NCBI GenBank assembly: GCA_017479885.1
Contig: JAFVBR010000030.1
Location: 62,001-126,000, forward strand
Source of the DNA: Paludibacteraceae bacterium
GTDB lineage: Bacteria; Bacteroidota; Bacteroidia; Bacteroidales; Paludibacteraceae
Length of the DNA stretch: 64,000 nucleotides
Reading direction: 5' to 3'
Part shown: positions 1-6,685 of the stretch, piece after piece
How positions within the stretch are numbered: the stretch's first letter is position 1
Layout: each line of letters opens with the position of its first letter
Notes under the pieces: generated by a model
The model's input: only the letters and a program-made list of their open reading frames with translations
Told to the model about the DNA's origin: nothing
Databases searched by the model: none
Made by a program: the position numbers and the translations under genes

Positions 1-216
1 CTGACCGCTTCATCCTCTGACCAGACTTCAAGAGATTGATTCACATATACTCTCCTTGTATCAGGGGTAAACTCAGAATTTCTTACTGAATCTCCGTAGG
101 AATATTCGCTTTCGCGTCTTGGATATTGACCTGAAGATTCATCAGACATCTCTGTCGTACATGAGGCAAATGCTAAGATTAACATAACACCGGCAATAAA
201 TAATTGTTTTTTTCAT
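1..216 (-). CDS. Lipoprotein of cassette 1, partial, start out of frame
   Basis: Reading leftward from the ATG at 216-214, an A7 run puts the start out of frame and the peptide stops after about 24 codons. One base over, the frame stays open to the window edge and reads KKQLFIAGVMLILAFASC, a typical lipoprotein signal with lipobox FASC, followed by a Ser/Glu/Arg-rich region. The parallel gene at 30226 begins with the same bases but with A6, which keeps its signal peptide in frame. The leader before the ATG also matches the leader at 30178-30225. The gene is therefore probably MKKQLF-initiated with a +1 slip in the A tract, either an inactive phase, a mutation or a sequence error. An in-frame internal ATG (MLILAFASC) could give weak expression. 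It is the third gene of cassette 1. Its function and C-terminus are not visible. Confidence 0.6.
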
Positions 217-279
217 GATTGTAATGTTTGTTTTGATTGTTAATATTAATTGTGTTTTCTGTGTTACCTTATTCTTTTA

Positions 280-341
280 TATTATACGCGCACGTGCATA
301 CCTATTTGTATGTGCGCATGCACACACGTGCGCATACCATA
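280..341 (-). repeat. Long hairpin of alternating purine/pyrimidine after the DUF3244 gene
   Basis: On the minus strand a 17-nt arm (341-325, ending GCGCACGTG) pairs with 296-280 (beginning CACGTGCGC) at 16 of 17 positions, including two wobbles. The loop is about 28 nt and contains its own TGTGCATGCGCACA palindrome. The GT/GC alternation is Z-DNA-prone. The related element at 30110-30161 sits in the same place in cassette 2. It lies 10 nt after the DUF3244 stop and before the next cargo gene. It could be an attenuator or an RNA processing/stability element; I see no clean U-tract. Confidence 0.6.
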
Positions 342-351
342 TTCATTCTGC

Positions 352-738
352 TTACTCCACCTCAAATAGTCCTTCAAGAATAAATGTCGGAGTAATTATC
401 TCAAGTTGATATTCACCCGTAGGCAGGACGATTGATTCCTCATCAGTAAACCGGCTATTTTCTACAACAACTTCAGAAAGCAAGTCGGTAACTACCAATA
501 TAGCCATATCAACTGACTCATTTAAAACTGTCAGGATGTTGCCTTCCAAAGTTGCTGTAAATTCATTCGGATGAGTTGGATTGTCACCGGACTGAACAGG
601 ACCGTCAAAAGGATTGTCACCGGGAAGCACATCTAAACCATAAATTGGGGTAAGTTGGATTTCAACTGCTACTTGAGCATTGATTGATGGTATTGCCAGC
701 ATTAAGAAGCAAAACCATGAAAGAAACATTTTCTTCAT
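352..738 (-). CDS. Small secreted DUF3244-like protein (cassette 1)
   Basis: 128 residues. A cleavable signal peptide (residues 1-21, ending INAQ) precedes a short all-beta-like domain. The C-terminus, about residues 60-128, has the pattern FTATLEGNILTVLNES...LPTGEYQLEI...LEGLFEVE. Three paralogues in this window (29725, 39195, 43360) share the FTA...DNVLNV...LPAGNY.VEI...GFFEVE layout. It resembles the DUF3244 family of small secreted Bacteroidota beta-sandwich proteins, whose function is unknown. Unlike the other three copies it lacks the CxxC before FTA and has THPNE there. It lies 118 nt downstream of the TPR regulator and upstream of the lipoprotein at 216. The promoter between regulator and this gene carries paired 12-bp repeats. 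The family name comes from pattern memory only. Confidence 0.75.
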   Translation of the reverse strand: MKKMFLSWFCFLMLAIPSINAQVAVEIQLTPIYGLDVLPGDNPFDGPVQSGDNPTHPNEFTATLEGNILTVLNESVDMAILVVTDLLSEVVVENSRFTDEESIVLPTGEYQLEIITPTFILEGLFEVE

Positions 739-783
739 ACTTGTAATTTTTTATGGGTTAACACTTCGGAATATTTCCGACCG

Positions 784-891
784 TAAAATTACTATACGAA
801 GAAGTTACCAACCAAAAATAATCTTGGGAATTTTAATTATAATAAATACTTTATTATCAGCCTTTTGAATAAAAAAGCACTTGGGAATTTT
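784..891 (-). promoter_or_regulatory. Paired direct repeats and promoter of cassette 1
   Basis: Two identical 12-mers, AAAATTCCCAAG on the minus strand, lie at 891-880 and 834-823, 57 bp apart. The distal one is inside the 3' end of the regulator gene. The proximal one ends 31 bp before a TAATTTTA box (791-784), which is one base off TAnnTTTG. A TTTG lies at 816-813, 21 bp upstream of that box. Cassettes 2, 3 and 4 have the same geometry with different repeat sequences. I infer an activator-binding site for the adjacent HTH regulator. Confidence 0.55.
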
Positions 892-2374
892 TACCTTCTA
901 CTATTATCTTTATAAGGAATTCACGCAATTTCTTGGCGGAAGTCCCTAATTTTACAGATACAGAGTACTTGTATTTGCCCATTCCGCTTTCTGAATAATA
1001 CAGCATCTCAGCCATCTGTTTATAACTCAAATTCAATAAAACTAATACACAAAAACGTATCTCTTTCTCACTAAGACTACCAAAACTCTTCATCTTATTG
1101 GCAAACAAAAAGAAATTGCTATTGACCACATCACACATCTCATCAAAGTTTTTCCAATGCAATTCTTTTTCCAAATCTTGAGAACCGCGCATGACTGAAC
1201 ATGTATATTCTATCTGATCTGTTATATCTTGTCTGTATTTTTCTTTATCTTCCAATAATTGCTGAGTTTGTTCTAATATGCTCTCATTCTCAATTGTTGA
1301 TTGTTCTATTTGCTTGCGAGTTTGCTCTGCAAGAAGGGTCTCCTTTATTAGTTTGTGCCTGTTGTTCCTTATTCTCAAACCTACTGATATAATTATAATC
1401 GTACATATTATTACTATTGAAAATAATATCCAATAATATATATTTGATTTACGGTTCAAACTCAGGTTTAGTAATTCCACAGCATGAGACAATTCGCCCT
1501 GACGAACCTCTATCAACTTCTGAATATCTGAACGTGATGAAGCATATCGCAGTATGGTCTCTTTATCTTTCTTTTCATCATTATTTGTAAGTATATAGAG
1601 AGAGTTGTTCTGATAAAACAAATCATGTGACATATCATGTACTATTCCGGCATAATATACGGCTGAATCATTCATATTCTTTAAAGAATAGACTTGAGCC
1701 TTTATCATGTAGCCGGTAGATTCGGTATACCCGTTTGCCTGAAGTTTATTGACATAGTGAATAACTGAATCATACTGAGCTGTGTATTTATATGCTATTG
1801 CTTTTGTTTCATACGTCTTTATTATAACATTTGAATCACTGCAATGTCTGCATATTGAATCCGTAAATATCAACATTTCTTCTATTTTTCCCTGTTTTGC
1901 CAATGCAAATGCCATATCATTCATAGCATAAAACACTGCCACACTATCTCCACAATGAGCGAAATTCTGGCATGCTCGTTTATACATAATATAAGCAATC
2001 GAATCATTTCCTTCCAAATCACACATACTACCTATATTAGTATATATACGCCCCAACAGACTATGATCGTGAGTAAAAGTATGTATGCCGTTTATAAAAC
2101 ATTGCATCGCAGCCTGCTGAGGGCCTGACTGGCGAAGTAGTCGGCCATAGTAATAGTTTGCTTTTGCATATTCTGTGGGATACAGATAACGCCAATAGTA
2201 CAAATTTGAGACTGATACCGATATTTTCCCACTGTCGGAATAAAGCACACCTGTCGCCCTGAGACTGTCAGCCTCGGCTACCGTACGCAACGCAGACGCA
2301 CGCTCATCCGCCGTTGTACAAGAAATTATGCACAGCAATACTACAACCAATATATAGAAAAACCGGGAATGCAT
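857..2374 (-). CDS. Membrane-anchored TPR regulator with C-terminal HTH (cassette 1)
   Basis: 505 residues. I place the start at the ATG at 2374 (MHSRFF), directly before a hydrophobic signal ending in a lipobox-like ISC. The upstream in-frame extension runs into gldB and does not look like a leader. After the signal come CTTADERASALRTVAEA (shared with two paralogues) and TPR-like helices to about residue 300. One membrane helix follows at about 311-333, then a coiled coil (about 335-395) and a C-terminal helix-turn-helix at about 436-490 (EKEIRFCVLVLLNLSYKQMA ... LGTSAKKLREF), similar to LuxR/sigma-4 type helices. Predicted topology is TPR outside the inner membrane and HTH in the cytoplasm, so a one-piece membrane sensor-regulator. 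It probably controls the two genes downstream. The signal it senses is unknown. Confidence 0.8.
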   Translation of the reverse strand: MHSRFFYILVVVLLCIISCTTADERASALRTVAEADSLRATGVLYSDSGKISVSVSNLYYWRYLYPTEYAKANYYYGRLLRQSGPQQAAMQCFINGIHTFTHDHSLLGRIYTNIGSMCDLEGNDSIAYIMYKRACQNFAHCGDSVAVFYAMNDMAFALAKQGKIEEMLIFTDSICRHCSDSNVIIKTYETKAIAYKYTAQYDSVIHYVNKLQANGYTESTGYMIKAQVYSLKNMNDSAVYYAGIVHDMSHDLFYQNNSLYILTNNDEKKDKETILRYASSRSDIQKLIEVRQGELSHAVELLNLSLNRKSNIYYWILFSIVIICTIIIISVGLRIRNNRHKLIKETLLAEQTRKQIEQSTIENESILEQTQQLLEDKEKYRQDITDQIEYTCSVMRGSQDLEKELHWKNFDEMCDVVNSNFFLFANKMKSFGSLSEKEIRFCVLVLLNLSYKQMAEMLYYSESGMGKYKYSVSVKLGTSAKKLREFLIKIIVEGKNSQVLFYSKG

Positions 2375-2486
2375 GCTTGGGACTGAGTGTTGTTTTTTGA
2401 ATGTCGGTCGGTGAATGTTGATGTATGAATGTCGGGGAGTGAGGAGATAAAATAATGCATGACGGAACCCAACTCTTAAGGTTGGT

Positions 2487-3536
2487 TTACGGCTTATAGT
2501 GCGACATCTCAAGCACTTTCTGCGCATCGCCCTCCTCCATCAACTGCCGCATAGTAACATCCGGATTGTTCTCCATATAACTCCTTGCTATATGCCACCC
2601 GATGAATGTACCCAACCGCGGAGGGGCGTCCTGACTTATCTCTGCCGTGAAGGGTCCGTCGTTCAGATAGGAGGTAAGCACCGGACTCTCTGTCTTCCAC
2701 AAGTCGCGCTTGTCCACCATCATCTGCCATACCCCTCTCTCGTTCTTCTCAGCCCACTCCCATTGCTCTTTGCTGTAGCCCATAATCTCATAATCTGCTT
2801 GCTCCGCAAACAACTCCGACAGCAGATACATCACCTTGCCACGGTAGAGCATGTTCTCCAACAGACGGCTCTTGCTGCTTGTGAACGGCAACATGCGGAA
2901 CAGATAGGCGGAAACAACGTCCGCAGGTATGCACTCCTTGCGCATGGTCTGCTTCTGATAGTTCCACACAACGCGGTTGTAGTACTCATAGTCAGTGCCG
3001 AGATACATGTCCGCTCCTACTGCAATACGCAAAGGCATACCCGTTGACAACTGCAAAGGCAGGTCGCTTGCCTCCCAGAATAGCAGTGAGGCATTGAACC
3101 CGCTTACGAAGAAAGTCAGTTCCGGCATCTGCCATTCAGGATACAGATACCTTATCTTTCCGAAGGCGGCATTCATCTCCCTGCGTATGCCGCTTATGTC
3201 GCGGAAACACTCTCTTGTCTGACGGTTGACTTCGGCAAAGTGGTAGATGGTATCGGTAAGATACTTGGGCAAAGCTTCAAGCATGAATGCCGTGTCGGCA
3301 GCCTCTATTCCCAATATCTGCTCCGAATAAAAACTCATGAAGTCGGGGTACTCGTCGTACAGACGGAGAATATCTGTCTTGACAGAATCGCTCAAAGCAT
3401 CAATGCTCAGCAGTGCACTGTCAAAGCGCACTATGTTAATTTCTGCAGGTGGCACCTGCTTCGGAAAATACTGCCTGCCGTTCTTGCATCCTGCAAACAA
3501 TACAACCAACAATAATATCAATGATTTTTGCCGCAT
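2487..3536 (-). CDS. gldB: GldB-family gliding motility/T9SS-associated lipoprotein
   Basis: 349 residues. It has a lipoprotein signal with lipobox FAGC (Cys at about residue 17), so it is predicted to be membrane-anchored. The body matches the GldB pattern: N-terminal IVRFDSALL, DEYPDFMSFYSEQILGI, a central SGFNASL segment and a C-terminal GTFIGWHIARSYMENNPDVT. GldB is required for gliding in flavobacteria and is also found in non-motile Bacteroidota, where its role is unclear. It lies 5 nt downstream of lolD on the same strand, so the two are probably co-transcribed. A T9SS-sorted protease elsewhere in this window (45603) fits a genome with that secretion system. Confidence 0.85.
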   Translation of the reverse strand: MRQKSLILLLVVLFAGCKNGRQYFPKQVPPAEINIVRFDSALLSIDALSDSVKTDILRLYDEYPDFMSFYSEQILGIEAADTAFMLEALPKYLTDTIYHFAEVNRQTRECFRDISGIRREMNAAFGKIRYLYPEWQMPELTFFVSGFNASLLFWEASDLPLQLSTGMPLRIAVGADMYLGTDYEYYNRVVWNYQKQTMRKECIPADVVSAYLFRMLPFTSSKSRLLENMLYRGKVMYLLSELFAEQADYEIMGYSKEQWEWAEKNERGVWQMMVDKRDLWKTESPVLTSYLNDGPFTAEISQDAPPRLGTFIGWHIARSYMENNPDVTMRQLMEEGDAQKVLEMSHYKP

Positions 3537-3541
3537 ATCAG

Positions 3542-4192
3542 TTACACCACTTTACCGTCTTTCATCTCCACCACTCTGTCTGCTATCTTAGCCGTCTCTT
3601 TGTCGTGGGTGACTATCACTATCGTTTGTCCGTATTTGTCGCGCATATCGAGCAGCAACCTGTGCAGGTCGTCTTTGTTCTGACTGTCTAAACTGCCTGA
3701 CGGCTCGTCCGCCAGTATCACACTCGGCTTCATCATCATAGCACGTGCTGCCGCAACACGCTGTTTCTCTCCTCCTGACAGTTCCCCGGGTTTGTGCTCC
3801 GCTCTGTCCTGCAGACCGAGGTCGGCCAGCAGACTTGTTGCACGCATACGAGCCTTGCCGTATTCTTCGCCTGCTATAAGTGCGGGCATCATTACGTTCT
3901 CCACTGCAGTAAACTCCGGGAGCAACTGGTGAAACTGGAAGATGAAACCTATATGGCGGTTTCTGAACTCTGCCAGTTGTTTCTGTCGCAGAGAGAACAC
4001 ATCTATGCCATCTATCTCCACCTTGCCGCTGTCCGGTGTGAGCAGGGTGCCTATAATCTGCAGCAGAGTGGTTTTGCCGGCACCGCTTTTGCCGACAATA
4101 CCAAGTATCTCGCCGCGGTTAACCTCCAGACTCACCGACTTCAGCACCTGCAGACTGCCGAAACTCTTGTCTATATCTGTAACTTTTATCAT
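3542..4192 (-). CDS. lolD: LolD-type ABC transporter ATP-binding protein
   Basis: 216 residues, normal for the family. Walker A GKSGAGKT is at about 35-42, the Q-loop FQFHQL at about 85-90, the signature LSGGE at 138-142 and Walker B VILADEP at 158-164, followed by the D-loop SGSLD and the switch histidine THDKE. The MacB/LolD subfamily provides ATPase activity for lipoprotein release (LolCDE) or for MacB-like exporters. No permease is adjacent, so the partner is encoded elsewhere. gldB follows after 5 nt. Assignment to LolD rather than another MacB-like ATPase is likely but not certain. Confidence 0.85.
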   Translation of the reverse strand: MIKVTDIDKSFGSLQVLKSVSLEVNRGEILGIVGKSGAGKTTLLQIIGTLLTPDSGKVEIDGIDVFSLRQKQLAEFRNRHIGFIFQFHQLLPEFTAVENVMMPALIAGEEYGKARMRATSLLADLGLQDRAEHKPGELSGGEKQRVAAARAMMMKPSVILADEPSGSLDSQNKDDLHRLLLDMRDKYGQTIVIVTHDKETAKIADRVVEMKDGKVV

Positions 4193-4284
4193 ATTCTTTG
4201 TTGGTTTATTGTTGAGAGTTTATAGTTGAGAGACGTTGGAGAATTGTTTAGTTGAAGAATTAAAAACAAAAAACTGATAACTTA

Positions 4285-5325
4285 CTACTCTAAACTTATA
4301 GACTTCTCTAAACTTTCAACTCTCAACTTTATTATCTCCACCGCCTTGTCTATCGCTGTATCGCGTGTTGTGCCGGCAGAGTTTATCTGCACATCAGGAT
4401 TTATGCCTTCTTCTATGCTGACCATGTCTTTGTCGTACATCTTTATCGAAGAGAAACGCACCATCCAGCCGCATGGCAGTTCGTAACTCATAGGCATACC
4501 GCCTCCGCCGCCTGTCGTCACACCTATAATGGTGCAATTGTCGGCATATCGCATGGCATTGACAAAATAGTTGGTGGCTGAATAGCTCCCTCGGTCGCAT
4601 ATTACAACCACCGGCTTGGTCCATCGTGTTTCCTTGTACTCGGTAGTGTCTATCTGCATCATTTCAGGCTTGGAGAGGTCATAGTGCCCTTCTCCTGTCT
4701 TGTGGCTCCACCAGCCTACCTGTCTCTGTTCGGAGAAGAATGTTGATGCTAAACTCTTGGCGTACTCAATACTGCCGCCGCCGTTCTGTCTCACGTCAAG
4801 CACTATGCCCTCGCAGTCGCTGAAGTACATGAGCACGTACAGCATGTTCATCACTCCGAAACCGGATGAAAAAGAGGGGTAGCGTATCAGTCCCACAAGG
4901 CTGTCGGCTATCATATTGTAATGCATTCCTCCTGCAACATGGTAAGAAGACGTGAGGTAGTCGGGTCCGTAAACAAGCTCCGAATTGTATATCTCCGGAT
5001 AGCCTTTGTACCAGTCGCGGTTTCTTGACACATCGAAGTCAGTGTATATATTCACGTGCCCGTCATGCAGATTGTCGAGCATCTGCGACAACAGGTCAAA
5101 CAATTCGCGCCCTGTCTTCACAGAGTCGGCATAGCCCAGATACTCCGTCTTTACTGCCTGCCAGTCCACACCTTTCTCCTCCACGAAGCAGTATTTCTTG
5201 TCTATTATGTTCCACAGCGCTTCCACGTTGCCGCGTGCCGTATTCTCATAGCCGTTCTCCGGCTCCTGCATACAGGCACAAAGCAGCATCGTCAGACAAC
5301 ATAATATGATGCACCGTATCTTCAT
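4285..5325 (-). CDS. S41-family (C-terminal processing type) peptidase lipoprotein
   Basis: 346 residues from the ATG at 5325, which overlaps the previous gene's stop (ATGA). That start gives a lipoprotein signal with lipobox LCAC. An N-terminal helical region (LWNIIDKKYCF) precedes the core: LLSQMLDNLHDGHVNIY, then LIRYPSFSSGFG, EGIVLDVRQNGGGS and the catalytic-serine region ICDRGSYSATNYF, followed by GVTTGGGGG and GINPD. These are hallmarks of tricorn-core/S41 enzymes. No clear PDZ domain is visible. It is probably an envelope protease co-transcribed with tsaE and the beta-barrel gene. The last codons run into an AT-rich CTCAAC/CTAAAC repeat, so the extreme C-terminus may not be conserved. 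Confidence 0.85.
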   Translation of the reverse strand: MKIRCIILCCLTMLLCACMQEPENGYENTARGNVEALWNIIDKKYCFVEEKGVDWQAVKTEYLGYADSVKTGRELFDLLSQMLDNLHDGHVNIYTDFDVSRNRDWYKGYPEIYNSELVYGPDYLTSSYHVAGGMHYNMIADSLVGLIRYPSFSSGFGVMNMLYVLMYFSDCEGIVLDVRQNGGGSIEYAKSLASTFFSEQRQVGWWSHKTGEGHYDLSKPEMMQIDTTEYKETRWTKPVVVICDRGSYSATNYFVNAMRYADNCTIIGVTTGGGGGMPMSYELPCGWMVRFSSIKMYDKDMVSIEEGINPDVQINSAGTTRDTAIDKAVEIIKLRVESLEKSISLE

Positions 5326-6143
5326 CTCATTTTGCGTATTTTGGTTGTATAGTTGAACACCGTGCCCACCACCAGACATACCTGTTCACGCTGGAAATGC
5401 AGGTTGTTCATGCTGTGGCGTATATACTCGTGCTCCACTCCTATGCGCCAGGCGGAGTGGCGGAACTGCATGTCGAAACTGAGTTCGTGACGCAAGGTGA
5501 GGTGGTTGCCGGGATGACTTGCTCCTACCGTACCCCCGACTATACCTTCTGTCAGTTCGTAGTAGCTTTGCCAGTATTCGGGCACAAACTGCACACCTGC
5601 AAGACTGGTGGCTGCCATGTATCTAAGGCGGTACGAACTGCGTTTGCCGGAGAAGGCGTAACTTATACCGGCGTATGCTTTGATGTCTATACTGAAGTCT
5701 ATTGAATAAGGCTTGTTCACATTCTGAATCAGTTCTTTGGCAAGCAGGTCAATGTCAAGCATAGGACCTGCAAACAGGTGCAATCCTTCCACTGCCATCA
5801 GTCTGTTGAAGTCATAGTGTGCACCCCACCCGCCTTGCACTCCGAAAGCATAAGCCATATTGGTGTACTGCGGGTTGAACATTCTGCCTCCCTGCACTTT
5901 CACTCTTCCCGTGTGCTGCCAGTCGGCTGACTTGGAGAACCCCTGCCACCATTCGTTCTGCAGGGCAATGAACTGACCCGAGTAGCGGAGCGGACTCAGA
6001 TACTCGTCATATTCCCTTATGCCTCCCCATCTCAGACTGAGGATGTTCTCGTGGTCTCTGCCTTCATACTCACTATTGCTCTGCTCCTGCGCATAGCAAC
6101 ACGGGCCAAGGGTAAGCAGCAATATGAGAAGTTGTTTTTTCAA
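5322..6143 (-). CDS. Outer-membrane beta-barrel protein, DUF3316-like
   Basis: 273 residues with a signal peptide ending CYAQ (about residue 19). The rest alternates polar and hydrophobic residues with many aromatics in short strands (SLRWGGIREYD, YRLRYMAATSLAG, HLTLRHELSFDMQF, WRIGVEHEYIRHSMNNL), as expected of a small barrel. The pattern resembles the Bacteroidota DUF3316 family; I am only moderately sure of the family. The start overlaps the tsaE stop by 4 nt and the stop overlaps the S41 start by 4 nt, so the three are translationally coupled. Function unknown. Confidence 0.65.
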   Translation of the reverse strand: MKKQLLILLLTLGPCCYAQEQSNSEYEGRDHENILSLRWGGIREYDEYLSPLRYSGQFIALQNEWWQGFSKSADWQHTGRVKVQGGRMFNPQYTNMAYAFGVQGGWGAHYDFNRLMAVEGLHLFAGPMLDIDLLAKELIQNVNKPYSIDFSIDIKAYAGISYAFSGKRSSYRLRYMAATSLAGVQFVPEYWQSYYELTEGIVGGTVGASHPGNHLTLRHELSFDMQFRHSAWRIGVEHEYIRHSMNNLHFQREQVCLVVGTVFNYTTKIRKMR

Positions 6144-6598
6144 GATATTTCAAGCACCCGGTGGTTCTCCTCAACTCTTATTCTTACTCTCACAGTTTCC
6201 TCAGGCAGCAGTTCTTCTATCATCTCAGGCCATTCAATGAAGCAGTAGCAACCTGAATACAGATACTCCTCTGCGCCTAAGTCAAGCGCCTCCTGCAGGT
6301 TCTTGAGGCGGTAGCAGTCGAAGTGGTAAACATCCTCTGCTGCGGCATGATTGCCCGTCTTGGGCCATTCATACACATTAACAATGGCAAACGTAGGCGA
6401 GTTGACCACATCCTCAATGCCCATCTCCTTGCTCAGCTGCTTGATGAAAGTGGTCTTGCCTGCACCCATCTGCCCGTAAAAAGCATATACGCGTTTTTCG
6501 GGAAACAGGGTCAGTATGTCAGTTGCCGGCACAGTTACGCCGCTTTTGTCTGTCAATTTCAGTCCTGAGTCTGTTTGCAACAATCTGTATTCCTTCAT
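6140..6598 (-). CDS. tsaE: tRNA threonylcarbamoyladenosine biosynthesis ATPase TsaE
   Basis: 152 residues, normal size. It has the P-loop GQMGAGKTT at about 42-50, the Switch-like region VNSPTFAIVNVYE, YHFDCYRL and the C-terminal FIEWPEMIEELLP. TsaE works with TsaB and TsaD to make t6A37 on ANN-decoding tRNAs in the cytoplasm. It is the first gene of the minus-strand run tsaE, beta-barrel, S41 with 4-nt overlaps. A TATTTTTG-type -7 box lies on the minus strand at 6620-6613, about 15 nt upstream. Confidence 0.93.
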   Translation of the reverse strand: MKEYRLLQTDSGLKLTDKSGVTVPATDILTLFPEKRVYAFYGQMGAGKTTFIKQLSKEMGIEDVVNSPTFAIVNVYEWPKTGNHAAAEDVYHFDCYRLKNLQEALDLGAEEYLYSGCYCFIEWPEMIEELLPEETVRVRIRVEENHRVLEIS

Positions 6599-6647
6599 AT
6601 AATAAAATCCGTCAAAAATACGCTACAATATTGCTTTTATAAGTTTA

Positions 6648-6678
6648 AGGGCTTGCAGATGCAACATCTGCAAGCCCT
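6648..6678 (-). terminator. Hairpin after malQ
   Basis: A perfect 14-bp stem (6648-6661 with 6665-6678, core GGGCTTGCAGATG) with a 3-nt loop lies just beyond the malQ stop. The downstream tract is only moderately U-rich, so termination is likely but of unknown strength. Confidence 0.75.
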
Positions 6679-6685
6679 ATCTTTA

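Noticed and set aside
290..330. CACGTG motifs as further parS sites
   Set aside because: They are part of the GT/GC hairpin and lack the flanking GTTNC/GNAAC bases.
2375..2527. 51-codon N-terminal extension of the cassette 1 regulator
   Set aside because: It runs into gldB, is Arg/His-rich, and would put about 50 residues before the signal peptide.
2499..3047. 182-codon plus-strand frame inside gldB
   Set aside because: Antisense to GldB; no promoter or signal peptide.
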